From: Callorhinus ursinus
Lineage: Eukaryota; Chordata; Mammalia; Carnivora; Otariidae
NCBI RefSeq assembly: GCF_003265705.1
Contig: NW_020313044.1
Coordinates: forward strand, 6,048,307-6,112,306
DNA: 64,000 nt
Direction of reading: 5' to 3'
Shown: one piece after another, positions 1 to 10,880 of the stretch
Layout of the letters: each line of letters starts with the position of its first letter
Position numbering within the stretch: the first letter of the stretch is position 1
Translations under genes and position numbers: made by a program
The notes under the pieces: generated by a model
What the model was told of the DNA's origin: nothing
The model's input: the letters and a program-made list of their open reading frames with translations, nothing else
Database searches by the model: none

Positions 1-96
1 AACTTCACAACCTCTCAATCTCACAACCCTGAGATCACGACCTGAGCCAAAACCAAGAGTCGGACACTTAACCGACTGAGCCATCTAGGCACCCCC
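1..96 (-). mobile_element. CAN-SINE, truncated by window edge
   Basis: The minus strand reads as the tRNA-like head of a carnivore SINE: the complement of GACTGAGCCATCTAGGCACC ends at 96, and the 'cctgagccaaaaccaagagtcgg' block lies upstream. Only the head and part of the body are in the window; the A-rich tail lies off the left edge. CAN-SINEs are non-autonomous and use L1 proteins for mobility. The flanking duplication cannot be assessed because one side is missing. Confidence 0.9.
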
Positions 97-1124
97 AAAT
101 GATGTTATTTGTAAGTGCCACATCACTAGTTCACTCTTTTTTGTCACTTGCCTGAGTTTATTTTGCTATGGAAGTCCACAGAGGAACTTGTATTAAAGAA
201 CTAATAGTTTAAAAAAAAAAAAAACAGTTTGAAGGCCATAAAATACCGACTTTAGATGAAGTAGCTTTATCTAAAGTACTTTAGATTTAGTAGCTTGGTG
301 CTAGTAGCTAATCAGTTCACACAGGTTGGAGTCACTTGGAGTCACCTAGTGACTGAGATAACTCAACTATCATATATCGGGCAGTGTTAGAAATTATGAG
401 ACGGGGACATTCTATATCACCGGTGATATCCCTTCTCAGTCTTCAGTCAGCTGACATACTAGGAAATGACTGAAGGAATGTTAGAATGTATTTTTAAGAT
501 GCATCAGAAGTAGAAGGAAAGAATGTTAAGTATCCTACATAGAAATTGTATGTGTGCATCCATTCAGCCATCCATCCAGCTAATATTTACAGAGTGTCTA
601 CTGTAAGCCAAGCACTCTGCTAGGCATGAGGATTAAAGGATGGTGATGATACTCCTCTGTTCTCAAAAAATTCAGTCTAGTGGGGGAAACATTCATGTAA
701 ACAACAAACAACAATTCATGTAAATCATGTTGAAAGATATAGACACAAATAGGAAGTTAGAGCCTAGAGGAGAGGTGGAAAGATAAGCTTTGGCCAGGGC
801 AAAGAACACCTCTACCTTTGTGAATGCGTGAGGAGGAAACAGTGTGTGCAATTTCAGGGAAAGTGAAGGTCCACCATTTCTTACAAATGCCCAAATGAGG
901 GAATAGTCTCTAAATTTGGGTTTTCTGTACATCTATCTTCGAGTTCAAAATGGTCCGTCATTTCTACACAATGGAAAAGAAAGAGCTAGATCATCCATCA
1001 TAGGACTAAGTTCCATGAAGTGAATGTTCCTTTTGTTTACTGCCATGTTCCCTAGACTTTTATCATGTCTGGTGCATCACAGGTGCTCACGAAGTGTTTC
1101 TAAAAGAAAACTATTAATGAAAAC
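97..1124. other. Non-coding stretch, mostly unique
   Basis: No coding signal seen. A poly(A) tract lies at about 211-224. At about 570-740 an ancient mammalian repeat-like segment ('gtgtctactgtaagccaagcactctgctagg' followed by a 'tctagtgggggaaac' motif) is recognisable but not assigned to a family. A 79-codon minus-strand frame at 693-932 covers part of this repeat and is not supported as a gene. Confidence 0.6.
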
Positions 1125-2975
1125 ACATAAAGTGCACAGATTGTAAGTACCCAGCATGATGAATTTTCATAATGTGAACACCACCACCAAAAGCAGGGAA
1201 GAGTATATTACTACTACCCCAGAAGACCCTCAAAGACTCTCCTAAACACTAGCCTCAAAAGGGTAAGCACCATCCTCACTTCAGTCACCATAGATAAATT
1301 TCACCAGATTTTGGACTTTATGTAAACGGAATTATACGGTATGTGTTCACTTGCCTGTGGCTTCTTTTGCTCAATGTTATGCTTGAGAGATTCATCCATA
1401 TCCTTGTTCATTATCTTGATAAATAGCATTACATGGGTACAACACAATTTATTCATTCTTCTATTGATAGATATTTCGGTTGGGAGCTCTTAAAGTAATG
1501 TTGTTATTAATATTCTTGACTGTATCTTTTGGTGTACATGCACAAATTTCGATTAGGAATATCCTAGAAAGAGAATTGGTGGGTTGTGAAATCCCAATGT
1601 ATAGTTCGACATTAGTAGGAACTACCCAAGTTTTCCAAGTGGTTATACCAGTTTACATTCCTCTCAGCAGTATGAGTTTCAGTACCTCCTCATGCTTGCC
1701 AGCAACTTGATATTATCAGTCTTTTAAATTGTAGCCCTTCTGGTAGGCCTGTAATGTATCTCACTGTGGCTTTAACTTGCTTTTCTCTGATGACTAATAT
1801 CCTTGATCACCTATTCAAATGTTTTTTGGTAATACAAATATCTTCTTTTGTGAAGCACCCTTTAAATCTTTTGCCCATTTTTTCTTTCTTTTACGGGGTT
1901 ATTGGTCCTTTTTCCCCTTGCAGGATTTCCGTATTTTGGATATAACTGCTTTGTTCAAATAGCGTAGGTACTGCAAATATATTCTCCCACTCTGTGGTCT
2001 GCCCTTTTACTCTCCTAAAGATAGTTTCTGATACATATAATTTCTCATTTTAATGTGATCCAATGAATCCATCTTTTCTTTTATGGTACTTTAATGCATT
2101 TTTGTGTCTTGTTTAAAAATCTGAGGGCTCCTGGGTGGCTCAGTCAGTTGAGCATCAGACTCTTGATTTTGGCTTAAGTCATGATCTCTGGGTCTTGAGA
2201 CCAAGCCCCACTTCTGGGACACCATGCTCAGCAGGCTGTCTGCTTGAGATTCTCTCTCCGTCTCCCTCTGACCCTCGCTACTGCAACCATTCCTTTTCTC
2301 TCTCAAAAATAAATAAATCTTAAAAAAAAACTTTGTCTACCTCAAGATTGTGAAGATATTCTCCAGTATTTTCTTATAGATACTTTATTGTTTTGCCTCT
2401 CATACTTAAATTGAAAATATAACTGAATTGATTTTTGTGTATGGTTGATAAAAATTCAGTTTCTGTCTTAGCACCATGAAAAGGCCACTTGTCATAATTC
2501 AAGTGATTATATATCCATGGATCTATTCCTGTATTCTCTATTCTCTTCCACTGTTTGTCTATTCTAATGCCAATACCACAGTTTTAATTATTGTAGCTTT
2601 ACAATGAATCTTGAAAACAAACTTTGTTCTTCTTTAGTGCTACTTTGGCATTCTTTGCCTTTTGCATTGCCATTTAAATTTTAGGATCTCTTTGGCAAGA
2701 AAACCCTTCTGGAATTTTGGTTTGGAATGCCTACTGCAAGACCAGCTACAGAATCAATAGATCCACTGGGAAAGAACTAACATTATTTATATACTGAATA
2801 CTCCAATCATGGAACATGGAATATGTTTTCATTTATTTAATATCATCATTGCTTTCTGTTTTAATGTTTAATAATGTTTTGTATGTTTTTTTGTGTAGAG
2901 GTTTTCCTAATTTTGTTAACTTTCTATACTGCGATATTTGATGCTTTCTTTACTGCTATTGGACATGTTATTGCT
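1125..2975 (-). mobile_element. Old L1 (L1M-type) ORF2/3' fragment, minus strand
   Basis: Read on the plus strand this is the complement of a mammalian L1 3' half. It has the 3' UTR-like 'gattcatccatat...' block, the ORF2 C-terminal region ('cttttgcccatttt', 'ttggatactaa'-type blocks in decayed form), and RT-flank text ('tctattctaatgccaatacca', 'tttaggatctctttggcaag'). It is strongly decayed with no long ORF2 frame and is split at 2125-2331 by a CAN-SINE. Divergence suggests an old, pre-carnivore insertion. Boundaries are approximate. Confidence 0.75.
2125..2331 (+). mobile_element. CAN-SINE inserted in old L1
   Basis: Plus-strand SINE beginning GGGCTCCTGGGTGGCTCAGT (tRNA-derived A-box side). 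A decayed B-box region and a CT-rich stretch follow ('ctctctccgtctccctctg'), ending in an A-rich tail with AATAAATAAATC motifs and poly(A). It interrupts the minus-strand L1M, so it is younger than that L1. A clear target-site duplication was not found by eye. A 62-codon frame inside it is not a gene. Confidence 0.92.
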
Positions 2976-3154
2976 TTTTGTTTTAATCTAATGCTATACT
3001 TATTTACCATTGGAGAATGGTGCAGGGCACGTGATACAGGAGTAGAGCATCTTCCATTTGTTGGAATGCCCAGCAGCTGCCTAAACACGGTTTGTTCTCT
3101 CCCCTCACCCACACGGAGTGTGTATGTATGCTATGGGTGATTTCCCACCATTCT

Positions 3155-3285
3155 TTTTCCCCCCAGCTTTATTGAGGTATAATTGACAATAAAAAATTAT
3201 ATGTATTTAAGGTGTACAACCTGATGACAATATACATATACACTGTGAAACAGTCACCTATAGTCATAAGAGCCAAGACAGGGAA
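3155..3285 (-). mobile_element. Old L1M 3' UTR fragment
   Basis: Contains the typical complement of an L1M 3' UTR: 'agctttattgaggtataattg', then 'tttaaggtgtacaacctgatgac' and 'ctgtgaaacagtcacc'. It abuts a separate plus-strand L1 piece at about 3286. The opposite orientation suggests two events or an internal inversion. Confidence 0.7.
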
Positions 3286-3712
3286 GAAAGCTCACTGTTC
3301 ATCTACAGATGAATGGATAAAGAAAATGTGAGATACACACACAATGAAATATTGTTCAGCCTTAAAAATGAAGGAAGTCCTGCCATTTGTGACAACATGG
3401 ATGAATGGACCTTGAGGGCATTTTGCTAAGTGAAATTAACCAGTCACAGAAGGATAAATACTGTATGATCTCACTTGCACGTGGAATCCAAAATAGTCAA
3501 GCTCCTAGAAACAGGGAGTAGAACAGTGGTTGCCAGGGGCTGGGGAAGGGGGAAATGGGGAGACATATGAATTTTCAGCTATGTGAGATGAATAAGCTCT
3601 GGAGATCTGGTGCACAGCAATGTGACTATAGTTGGCAAAACTGTATTGTGTACTTGAAATGTGCTGAGAGAATAAATCTTGAGTGTTCTTACCGTAAAAA
3701 AGAAAAAAAAAG
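3286..3712 (+). mobile_element. Old L1M ORF2 C-terminus and 3' UTR, plus strand
   Basis: Plus-strand text matches the end of L1 ORF2 ('gatgaatggataaagaaaatgtg', 'acaatgaaatattgttcagcc', 'ggatgaatggacctt') followed by a 3' UTR ('gggagtagaacagtggttgccagggg'). It ends in an A-rich tail near 3696-3712. There is no intact frame. Together with the minus-strand fragment on its left it may be one 5'-inverted insertion, or two. Confidence 0.75.
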
Positions 3713-4349
3713 GTAAATGCTATTGCTTTTTTAAGTTTTCTGCTTGTTTACTGTTGGTGTAACAAACATTTAATTGAACAAATCAGAACAACTCATCGAT
3801 TCAACTGAAAAGGTAAAAGCGGTTATTTGGTATGACTTAGACAAGAATCGGGTGGTTAACATTTTTTCCACTTGAGAGCAGAATACAGAAAAGTCAGTAT
3901 GTGAGGTGGGTATTACTCAGAAAGAGAAGAGAGGTCGAAGTGAGAGCAAAAGACAGGCATCCAACTTCCCCTGCAGCTCGAATCACTAGACCAGGGCTTT
4001 TCATTTGTTCAACCATCTGGCCCACAGATGTGATTTGATTGTCATATGAATTTTTAAAATAAATTGAGTCAACATGTACAATAGGGATATTAAAAACTAT
4101 ATGGCCTTCTAGATTTTCTTGAAAAAACTGGAAATCTGACACATCAGCCTTCAATTTCTGTATGGCCATGAAGAGCTGAAGGTGAGCCCAGCTGAGGGGT
4201 CTGGGTCTCCGGTCTTACCACTGTCCTTGTGACTTACTGTCTTTTGAAGTGAACTCCTGTTGTTCCCAGACAAGCTTCATTTTCAAAATTCCCTTTATCA
4301 TCAAAGTTGTTGAAATCTAATGCTTCTGTGATGGGACCTCCCCTTTCCC
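3713..4349. other. Non-coding, unassigned
   Basis: No repeat recognised with confidence. A 91-codon minus frame (3894-4169) has no recognisable domain; with no splice or composition support I treat it as chance. Confidence 0.5.
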
Positions 4350-4363
4350 TCTTCATTCTCTTT

Positions 4364-4560
4364 TTTATTTTATTTTATTTATTTATTTGACAGAGAGAGA
4401 GACACAGTGAGAGAGGGAACACAAGCAGGGGGAGTGGGAGAGGGAGAAGCAGGCTTCCCGCTGAGCAGGGAGCCCGATGCGGGGCTCGATCCCAGGACCC
4501 CGGGACCATGACCTGAGCCGAAGGCAGACGCTTAACGACTGAGCCACCCAGGTGCCCCCT
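4364..4560 (-). mobile_element. Young CAN-SINE with target-site duplication
   Basis: Minus-strand SINE. The T-rich tail complement starts near 4364, followed by 'gagagagagacacagtgag', 'acacaagcagggggag', 'gagcagggagcccgatgcgg' and the tRNA head complement ending GGTGCCCC. Flanks match over 14 bp with one mismatch (4350-4363 TCTTCATTCTCTTT; 4561-4574 TCTTCATTGTCTTT), as expected for endonuclease-primed insertion. Very close in sequence to the SINE at 24021, so both belong to a young subfamily. Confidence 0.96.
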
Positions 4561-4574
4561 TCTTCATTGTCTTT

Positions 4575-4995
4575 AAATGGCTTTTGTCCCCAACAGCTCC
4601 ACTGAATTTGCTCTTTTCAATCTCTTTGGCTTCTGGAATCTTGCCAAATCTGGTGGCCAACGCTTCGCCTTCACTGTACTTGGTCTCTTGCCATAGCAGT
4701 GATCATGCCCTCCTTCTCGAAGCCAGGATCTTGAAAGCTCTCATGATGCCAAGATCCTCTTGTTTCCTTTCTGCCCTACAAGGTGCTTCTAAGATGCCTT
4801 GTTTTTACAGCTCCATCAGATTCTCAATGTGCTCCACCGCTCTGTCCTCAGCTTTCCTGTTTTCTTTATCTACCTTCTATCTAGATGAGCTTATGCAGGA
4901 GCGCAGTCTTCATCATATTTACCCCTCCATCCCCAGGGTCTAGAAAAATGCCTAACACGAGAAAGGAGCTTGATCAATGTTGGTTGAATGACTAA
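4575..4995 (+). mobile_element. L2 LINE 3' fragment
   Basis: Old plus-strand LINE L2. 'ctcagctttcc', 'atttacccctccatccccagg' and the terminal 'gatcaatgttggttgaatga' resemble the L2 3' end (…CAATAAATGTTTGTTGAATGA). A 119-codon plus frame (4584-4943) lies wholly within it and is not a host gene. Divergence is high and boundaries approximate. Confidence 0.55.
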
Positions 4996-6430
4996 GGGCA
5001 AACATTGGCAATGAGGGTTTCCAATGATGCTCGCTTTCTAACATGGTCAAGCTCTCCCCATCTCCGGTTCTCGCTGCTGACAAAGGAGCTCATTAGATGG
5101 GATTGAGGAGATACAACAATAATTCAAAAATTAATTAATCAAACTTTATTCCCAATACTTGTTGGGAATAAAGAAAGTCAGAAACTGAAAATTTTATGTT
5201 GTTGTGTTTCATATATATGGTTATGACAGTTTAAAAAAATGTAACAAATATAACATTACAATGCAAAAAGGCAAATGGAGACAGGATCCTCTGCATCAGA
5301 GGTGGCTCAGTGATGCTCCTAATGGTGTTGGGATGACTGTAGAGAATCTTTTTTTATCTTAATCAGATGGCTTCTTTTCTAACTTTTCAAAGAAATCACT
5401 CATGACATTTTTATTGTTTATCAAATCATCTGATTTCACCATTAATAGTAATTACACTGAAAAACAAATTCAACTTATATTATTTACTACTGCCAAAGTC
5501 TGGAAAAATATCTTTTGATCACTTTTGTAGTTTTGGTTTAATGTTTATCACGCAGTTTGCTGCAGATCCCAGAATTTTATGCATTTCTGCATCAATGGTC
5601 ATAGACTGATTTTTATCTTTGCCAAGTGTTCCATTAAGACTCCTTTCCAAAGATAAATAACTCTACTAAAGATAAATGTCAAAGGAAAGGTATCATCTCT
5701 ATGCACATACATCAAAATACAGGGTGAACTATGTAGCCTTCACATGAGGCATAACGCTATACTTCAGAGTGCTTATTTACTGGTGTTAAAGCTGAAAAGT
5801 CAGGGAAATTCTCTCTTTTCTGCTAGTCCTTCCTTAGCTGTAACTTCCGACCCATAGGTGGACATTTTCCTTTCTGTTAAACACATTCTGGAGATTCAGA
5901 CATTCACTTGCGGAGTACGTTTAGATGAGCAGTTTTATCTCAGCCCAAAGCTTCTTTCCATACGCCCATGTAGTTGTCTAAACAAGGTTCAGGCAAACCA
6001 ATCCTGCATCTTTTGGAGTTGCTAAAAGAGTAAGAAAAGTCTGCTTATTTTAGGGAGCAAACCAACACATAAAGGAAAGGCTGTGAGGACCTTAACAAGG
6101 CTGGACGGCTACTTGCTGGATGTAATCCTCTGAGCTATTTTATAAAGATGATTAATTACAGCAAGTGCCTGATCACACAAGTATCAGAGCCCAGCTGTCT
6201 GAGAGTGAAAGCTAGAGGGATATTAGTCAGCTCTAGATGAAATCCGATATTCAAGGCAAGAAATATTCTCTATCCTTTCCCCTCTCGTCCTCCACCTGTG
6301 CTTTTGATCAGAGGCTCCTAATAATTCTTGCTCTCCAGTTTGTCAAGCTTTCCCCCGCCTGGATTCTTTCTCTCTGCTGGCAAACAAGCCAAATCACCCC
6401 TTCATTTAGGCGGTAATGAGGGCATACGAC
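4996..6430. other. Non-coding, mostly unique; hairpin at 5144-5173
   Basis: AT-rich DNA without a supported gene. It contains a perfect 12-bp inverted repeat (CTTTATTCCCAA / TTGGGAATAAAG, 6-nt loop) at 5144-5173. At 5216-5280 a segment resembles another at 7525-7590. No SINE or young L1 present. Confidence 0.55.
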
Positions 6431-6720
6431 ATCAATTCAACAATTAATTCATTTAACAGGTTATTTATTGAGCGGTGGCCGGGGACAATTCTAGGCTTCG
6501 CAGACACAGAGGAGGACAAGACAGAATGCTGTTCTCGGCAAATCTGCATTCTAGGGTGGAAGGAGAGGACGATAAACAAATAAACAAACAAGACCATACC
6601 AAGGGGTGCCAAGCACTATGCAGAAAATAAAACAGGGGTTGACAGAGATGGGCAGGGCAGGCAGGAGACCACCTAGAATAGCTGGATGAAGGTGTGACAG
6701 GCTCCAGAGGTCTGTTCCCC
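6431..6720. repeat. Ancient interspersed repeat, family unassigned
   Basis: Contains 'tttaacaggttatttattgagcgg', 'gacaattctagg', a 'gcattctagggtggaagg' block and 'gataaacaaataaacaaac'. This organisation recurs at several places in the window (for example 18655, 22750, 25690). It is a widespread old mammalian repeat pattern; I do not name the family. Confidence 0.45.
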
Positions 6721-7149
6721 GCCCTCCATCTCCATCTACAGTAGCATCTCGAGCCGTTCAGGGGCCAACCTAGAAGTGCAGCTGGATCAACTGGGACCTG
6801 AATCTCTGCCGCTGCCCACTCATTCCTTTAACTTTACAGGCTGACGTTACTGCAATCCCTCCCAGATGTCCTCCCGACTGTTATTCAAGCACGCTCTTTG
6901 TGTTCTAAGCCCTGTTCTCGAATTCTCCCAGCTGCAGAACAAGGCAAGCCCTGTTATCACTCTTGTTTTTTTTTACATACGGGCCCGAGACATTACATAT
7001 CTTGCTCAAGGCTCACAGCGTCGTAAGTGGAGGAAAGTGCATCCTTTACCACAGGTCCTTTCAGCCTTCTGCACTTCACCGCTTGACAGGAAGTGTGGCC
7101 CTGGCACTCGCCCCAACTCCCACAGCTAGATGACAGCCCCTCTACCCAG

Positions 7150-7360
7150 TCTTTCCTTAAACTCCCCACCCAACCCCGCCCCCCTCCCTGCGGAACTGGC
7201 GACCTCGCGCCCGCCCGCGCTGTTACCTGCACGCGCTCTTTTTCGTATTGCCTGCACCCTATCATAAACCTTATCTGTTTGTGTTGGGTCCCTCCCGGCG
7301 GCGGCGGGGCTGCAGGCAACTCCAGGGTGGATCTTATGCCCGAGGGCATAGGCAGCCGCT
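7150..7360. promoter_or_regulatory. Isolated CpG-rich patch, possible promoter
   Basis: About 16 CpG dinucleotides lie within roughly 170-200 bp (e.g. 'gcgacctcgcgcccgcccgcgc', 'cccggcggcggcgggg'). That is far denser than the surrounding DNA and is not inside any repeat I recognise. On the minus strand a consensus-like splice donor (CAG|GTAACA) falls near 7226, just downstream of a stretch containing 'gaaaaagagcgcgtg'. This could be the first exon of an unannotated transcript. Overlapping frames of 129 codons (minus) and 106 codons (plus) are expected in GC-rich DNA and have no recognisable domain. Confidence 0.4.
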
Positions 7361-7992
7361 CTGACACCCCTAAGGAGGCCACCCTGAGCGTTTACCTCTC
7401 CTCTTCACTATGACTGCACTGTTTCCAGTCATAATGGCGAAATAAAATCAATCATCGTGGCCAAAAAAGAAATGCAGAGAGCAGAAAGTTTCTGTTACTG
7501 TGTTTTATGTAGAATGGAGTGTTATATATGTTCATGCCAGTTAAAAATATAAAAAATCTAGTATTACGATGCACCAAAAGGTAAATGGACCAATGCATTT
7601 TAATTATGTTCCTGTATTTTTTGAACAAAAAGTAAAACTCATACCTACTAATTGGTCTGCCACAGAAATGAATGTCAGTATTACAATTTGGTTCCTTGAC
7701 TTTTGCGCCTTTGCCAATGATTTTATCAAAGTAGCTCTTTTCACAAACTCATGCTGCTCGGATGGATAATCAGATTTGTCAATCTATCTTCTCTTACAGT
7801 GGATTGCAGAACACATTAAAAAATTTTAATTTTGAAAAGTTTCTTTTGCATGAAACATACATAGAGAAAAATTCTGAAGTGTTAAGTTTGGCAGACACTC
7901 AGAAAAATCTCACTTTACAATAAACTCCAGAAATTGCAATAATGTCCATGTCCTTGCTGATTTGAGATCAATTCTAGCAGCCTTCAAATGGT
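7361..7992. other. Non-coding, unassigned AT-rich
   Basis: No gene seen. The segment 7525-7590 is similar by eye to 5216-5280 (shared 'ttacaatgca'/'ttacgatgca' and 'aaaaggYaaatgga'), suggesting two copies of an unrecognised old repeat. Confidence 0.45.
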
Positions 7993-8013
7993 TCTCCAGT
8001 CAAATAATTTTAA

Positions 8014-8240
8014 TGATTTATTTATTTGAGAGAGGGAGGGGGAGAGAGAGAGAGATTGTGAGTGGGAGGAGGGGCAGAGAGAAAAGGAGGGAGAGAATCC
8101 TTAAGCAGTCTCCCAGCTGAGCACAGAGCCCGACACAGTGCTTGATCCCAGGGGCTTGATCCCAGGAGCTGATCCCATGAGATCATGACCTGAGCTGAAA
8201 TCAAGAGTTGGTGGCTTAACCAACTGAGCCACCAGGTGCC
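8014..8240 (-). mobile_element. CAN-SINE with 21-bp target-site duplication
   Basis: Minus-strand SINE: A/T-rich tail at left ('gatttatttatttgagag'), purine-rich body, tRNA-head complement ending near 8240 ('actgagccaccaggtgcc'). Exact 21-bp flanking repeats at 7993-8013 and 8241-8261 (begin TCTCCAGTCAAATAA) define the insertion. The body carries a short internal duplication ('cttgatcccagg' twice, 8141-8167). A minus frame of 81 codons inside it is not a gene. Confidence 0.96.
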
Positions 8241-8261
8241 TCTCCAGTCAAATAATTTTAA

Positions 8262-8699
8262 ATACAAATAATTCCAAGTGTTTACAGAGAATGGCAGAGT
8301 TGAAATAACTCAAATTGTATTTCATTTTTACAATCCCCATATTATCATTTTTAATTTTATATCTCCTGTTTAAACTCAGGAATATATTGTACCAAGGGTT
8401 TGGAGACACACTGAGCTTGAAGCACACTCAAATAATTCTAAACAGTTACAAACCTACATTAGAAAAGAACACAGGTAGCAATTATATAACTGGGAATTCT
8501 CTGAATTATCTCCCATGTACAATACAAGGATATTCATTAAAGATAGGAAGTCGAAATCTGCTAATATGAATCTTACATATTTATTACCAAAACTCAACTA
8601 TAACTACAGTAATTGATTACAACTTAGATCAACGAGATTTTTTGAGGGAAGAGTATTTTATCACTGGCATTGTTTAGAATTCCCAGCGCATGGTAATAA
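8262..8699. other. Non-coding, unassigned
   Basis: AT-rich stretch without a recognisable repeat or gene. The 84-codon plus frame at 8315-8569 is hydrophobic at its start but shows no family resemblance. Confidence 0.5.
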
Positions 8700-8715
8700 T
8701 AAAAGGCGATATTTT

Positions 8716-8925
8716 ATTATTATTTTATTTTTAGAGAGGGAGCACATGAGCGGGGCGGGGGAGGGAGAGTGGGGTTATAGAGGGGGAGGGAGAGATTAGA
8801 ATCTTAAGCAGGCTCCATGCTCAGTGTGGAACTTGACAAGGGGCTCGATCTCAGGACCCTGAGATCATGACCTGAGCCAAAATCAAGTGTCAGACACTTA
8901 ATCGACTGAGCCACCCAGGTACCCC
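8716..8925 (-). mobile_element. CAN-SINE
   Basis: Minus-strand SINE with 'ttatttttagagagggagcacatgag', 'caggctccatgctcagtgtgg' and the head complement 'gactgagccacccaggtacccc'. Flanks share an imperfect duplication (8700-8715 TAAAAGGCGATATTTT; from 8926 TAAAAGGCAATAAATTTT). The body is more diverged than the 4364 copy, suggesting an older subfamily. Confidence 0.93.
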
Positions 8926-8943
8926 TAAAAGGCAATAAATTTT

Positions 8944-9964
8944 GTTTGGTTGTGTTATTTGTAAATTCTCTATAGACAATGCTCACACTTCTTCTTGCTT
9001 GGTGTGCTGTGGGGCTACTTCTTACTGATCTTTCCATTCCGGGGGCCTGGTACCACTCTCTGCAGCACTTGGACTGGGTGAGTTCTGGTCTTTAAACTCC
9101 CTGATCTCCTTGGCTTCCCCTTTCCTTCCAGAATCTCCTCCAACCTATGGGCCTGACTCTTGCCCAGGGATCTGCCTCCTTCCTCTGTACTCATCTCTTA
9201 CCCTGCTGTTTAAATCCACCCATGCACAAAAACTCTTAAATATCTGTCCATAGCCTTGGTCTTTTTCTGATTTGCTGTGGTTTGGCCAGATCTCCAAAGA
9301 CCGATATTCCCAAGTATGATAATCAAAAGGACTTTAGGAATGGTGATTTTTTTCTTTTCTCAATATGGTTAGAATCACAGTAAGGCAGTAATTCTGAAAG
9401 TGCTGGGGTTTATAGGTGAAACATTCTTGAGTCTATAGGGCACTGGGACAGACAACTCAAAACTACTCAAAATGCTCAGAAGAGTCACAAATGAACCAAA
9501 CAAACTTAGTGTGCACTGTTCTGGACCCTGAGAGGAACCCTAGAATGAGGGATAGTGAATGAGTGATGGAGGTCTGCCACATTCCCTCCCAAGACAGCCA
9601 TGGCTTATCACTCCTTCCCCAATGACTGCACACTTGCTCAGAAGCCTCCTCAACACAACACTGCTGGTAGTTGCTACCAATTGATCAGAATTAAGAGAAG
9701 AAAACCATTTGCAGTGGGATTAAGTGCCAGGGATATGCTAGGCCCCGGGAATCTACAGGTCAGTATGACGGGTCCCTGACCTAGAGGACCAGAAGGAAGA
9801 GACGCAGTACAAATAGATAAGAGCAGTAAAGTGGTACAGACGATAGGAATGGAGTGTGTGGAGGGCACATGAGAAGCACAAAATGACCAGGTTCACCAGA
9901 GCGGGGCCCAGGGAAGGGAACTCTGGTGGGCGACATCAGGAGATTCAACTGGTGGGCAAGTTGT
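8944..9964. other. Non-coding, mostly unassigned
   Basis: No gene seen. 9085-9300 has a pyrimidine-rich character similar to decayed L2. 9700-9850 has ancient-repeat-like text ('gggatatgctaggcccc', 'cagtacaaatagataagagcag') but is too diverged to assign. Confidence 0.4.
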
Positions 9965-10145
9965 TAAGTCTCTCAAGGGCCTCAGCTTACTACTGTGTGA
10001 CCTTGGACAGGTTATGTGATGTCTCTGAGCCTCAGTTTCCTCGCCTGTAAAATGGGGGCGCGTAATAATACCACCAACTCCACAGAGCTGCTGCGAAGAT
10101 TGAATGAATTAATCGACATAAAGTGTTTAGGAAGTCCTGGTTCAT
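9965..10145 (+). mobile_element. MIR SINE
   Basis: Diagnostic MIR core: 'tgtgtgaccttggacaggtta', 'ctctgagcctcagtttcctc', 'tgtaaaatggggg', then 'gaagattgaatgaatta' and 'aagtgtttaggaa'. MIRs are ancient tRNA-derived SINEs mobilised by L2. No function inferred. Confidence 0.88.
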
Positions 10146-10559
10146 AAAAAGTACTCTGGTGGTGGTTGATATTACCTCTTAATTACTATCGAGGCTAGAA
10201 GTCCAAGGACTTTTGATTTCATGGGGATGTCTAAGAGTATCATGGAGAAACAAAGATGAACCTTGGGACAAGTCACCTCAAACCGGGGGCGGGATTCATC
10301 CCTCTGTGGCTTACTTGAGCAGTCCCTAATCTGCACACTGACAGCCTTCCTTTTTCTATCTGGAGCAACCGTTAAGTGAACACACACCAGTGTGTCAGTC
10401 CCAGTGGGGCAGGAGGAACTGCTGGGCAGAGGGTGAATTCAGACTGTGTGGTTACTTGGGGAGATCTGTGTCTGGACCTCCAATGCAGGCAGACTGGGGA
10501 GGGGAGGCCAGCTGTGGGGAGCAGGGGAAAGGCGACTGGGAATGGGACAAGAGGGCCTC

Positions 10560-10880
10560 ATGGCTCTGCCAGATAATTTTAATTATTCAATACGTCATAT
10601 ATCATAGCACAGATAAGTCTCTGTTTGGAAGGAATAAAAGAAAAGCCAAATTTTCTCATGTAAAAAAAAATCCACGATGAAAGATGTAGCGAAAAAAACA
10701 CGATTAAAATATTCCCTCTGAGCCTGAGCAACAGCAGAAACGTGTTTCTGATTAGCACCCAAAGAAAACAGCCAAAGCAGAAAGCCAAAATTGATATTTA
10801 ATGGAGATTATTTATTTTTTGGGGGGGGTGTGACTTTGATTTTCAAGTCACTCGGATTGATTTGACCCATAATGTTAATT
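10560..10880. other. Unique AT-rich non-coding block, possible conserved element
   Basis: No repeat recognised. It has clustered homeobox-type cores (TAATTTTAATTA at about 10575, GATTAAAATATT at about 10703, TTGATATTTAATGG) and few features of decayed repeats. Conservation cannot be measured here, so this is only a candidate for a regulatory element. Overlapping frames (10390-10680, 10579-10788) show no domain. Confidence 0.25.

Noticed and set aside
1480..1710. 76-codon frame with an apparent signal-peptide-like start
   Set aside because: Lies in decayed minus-strand L1M; hydrophobic text is the antisense of L1 ORF2.
7093..7413. Coding frames over the CpG-rich patch
   Set aside because: GC-rich DNA is poor in stops; frames are open on both strands and lack domains.
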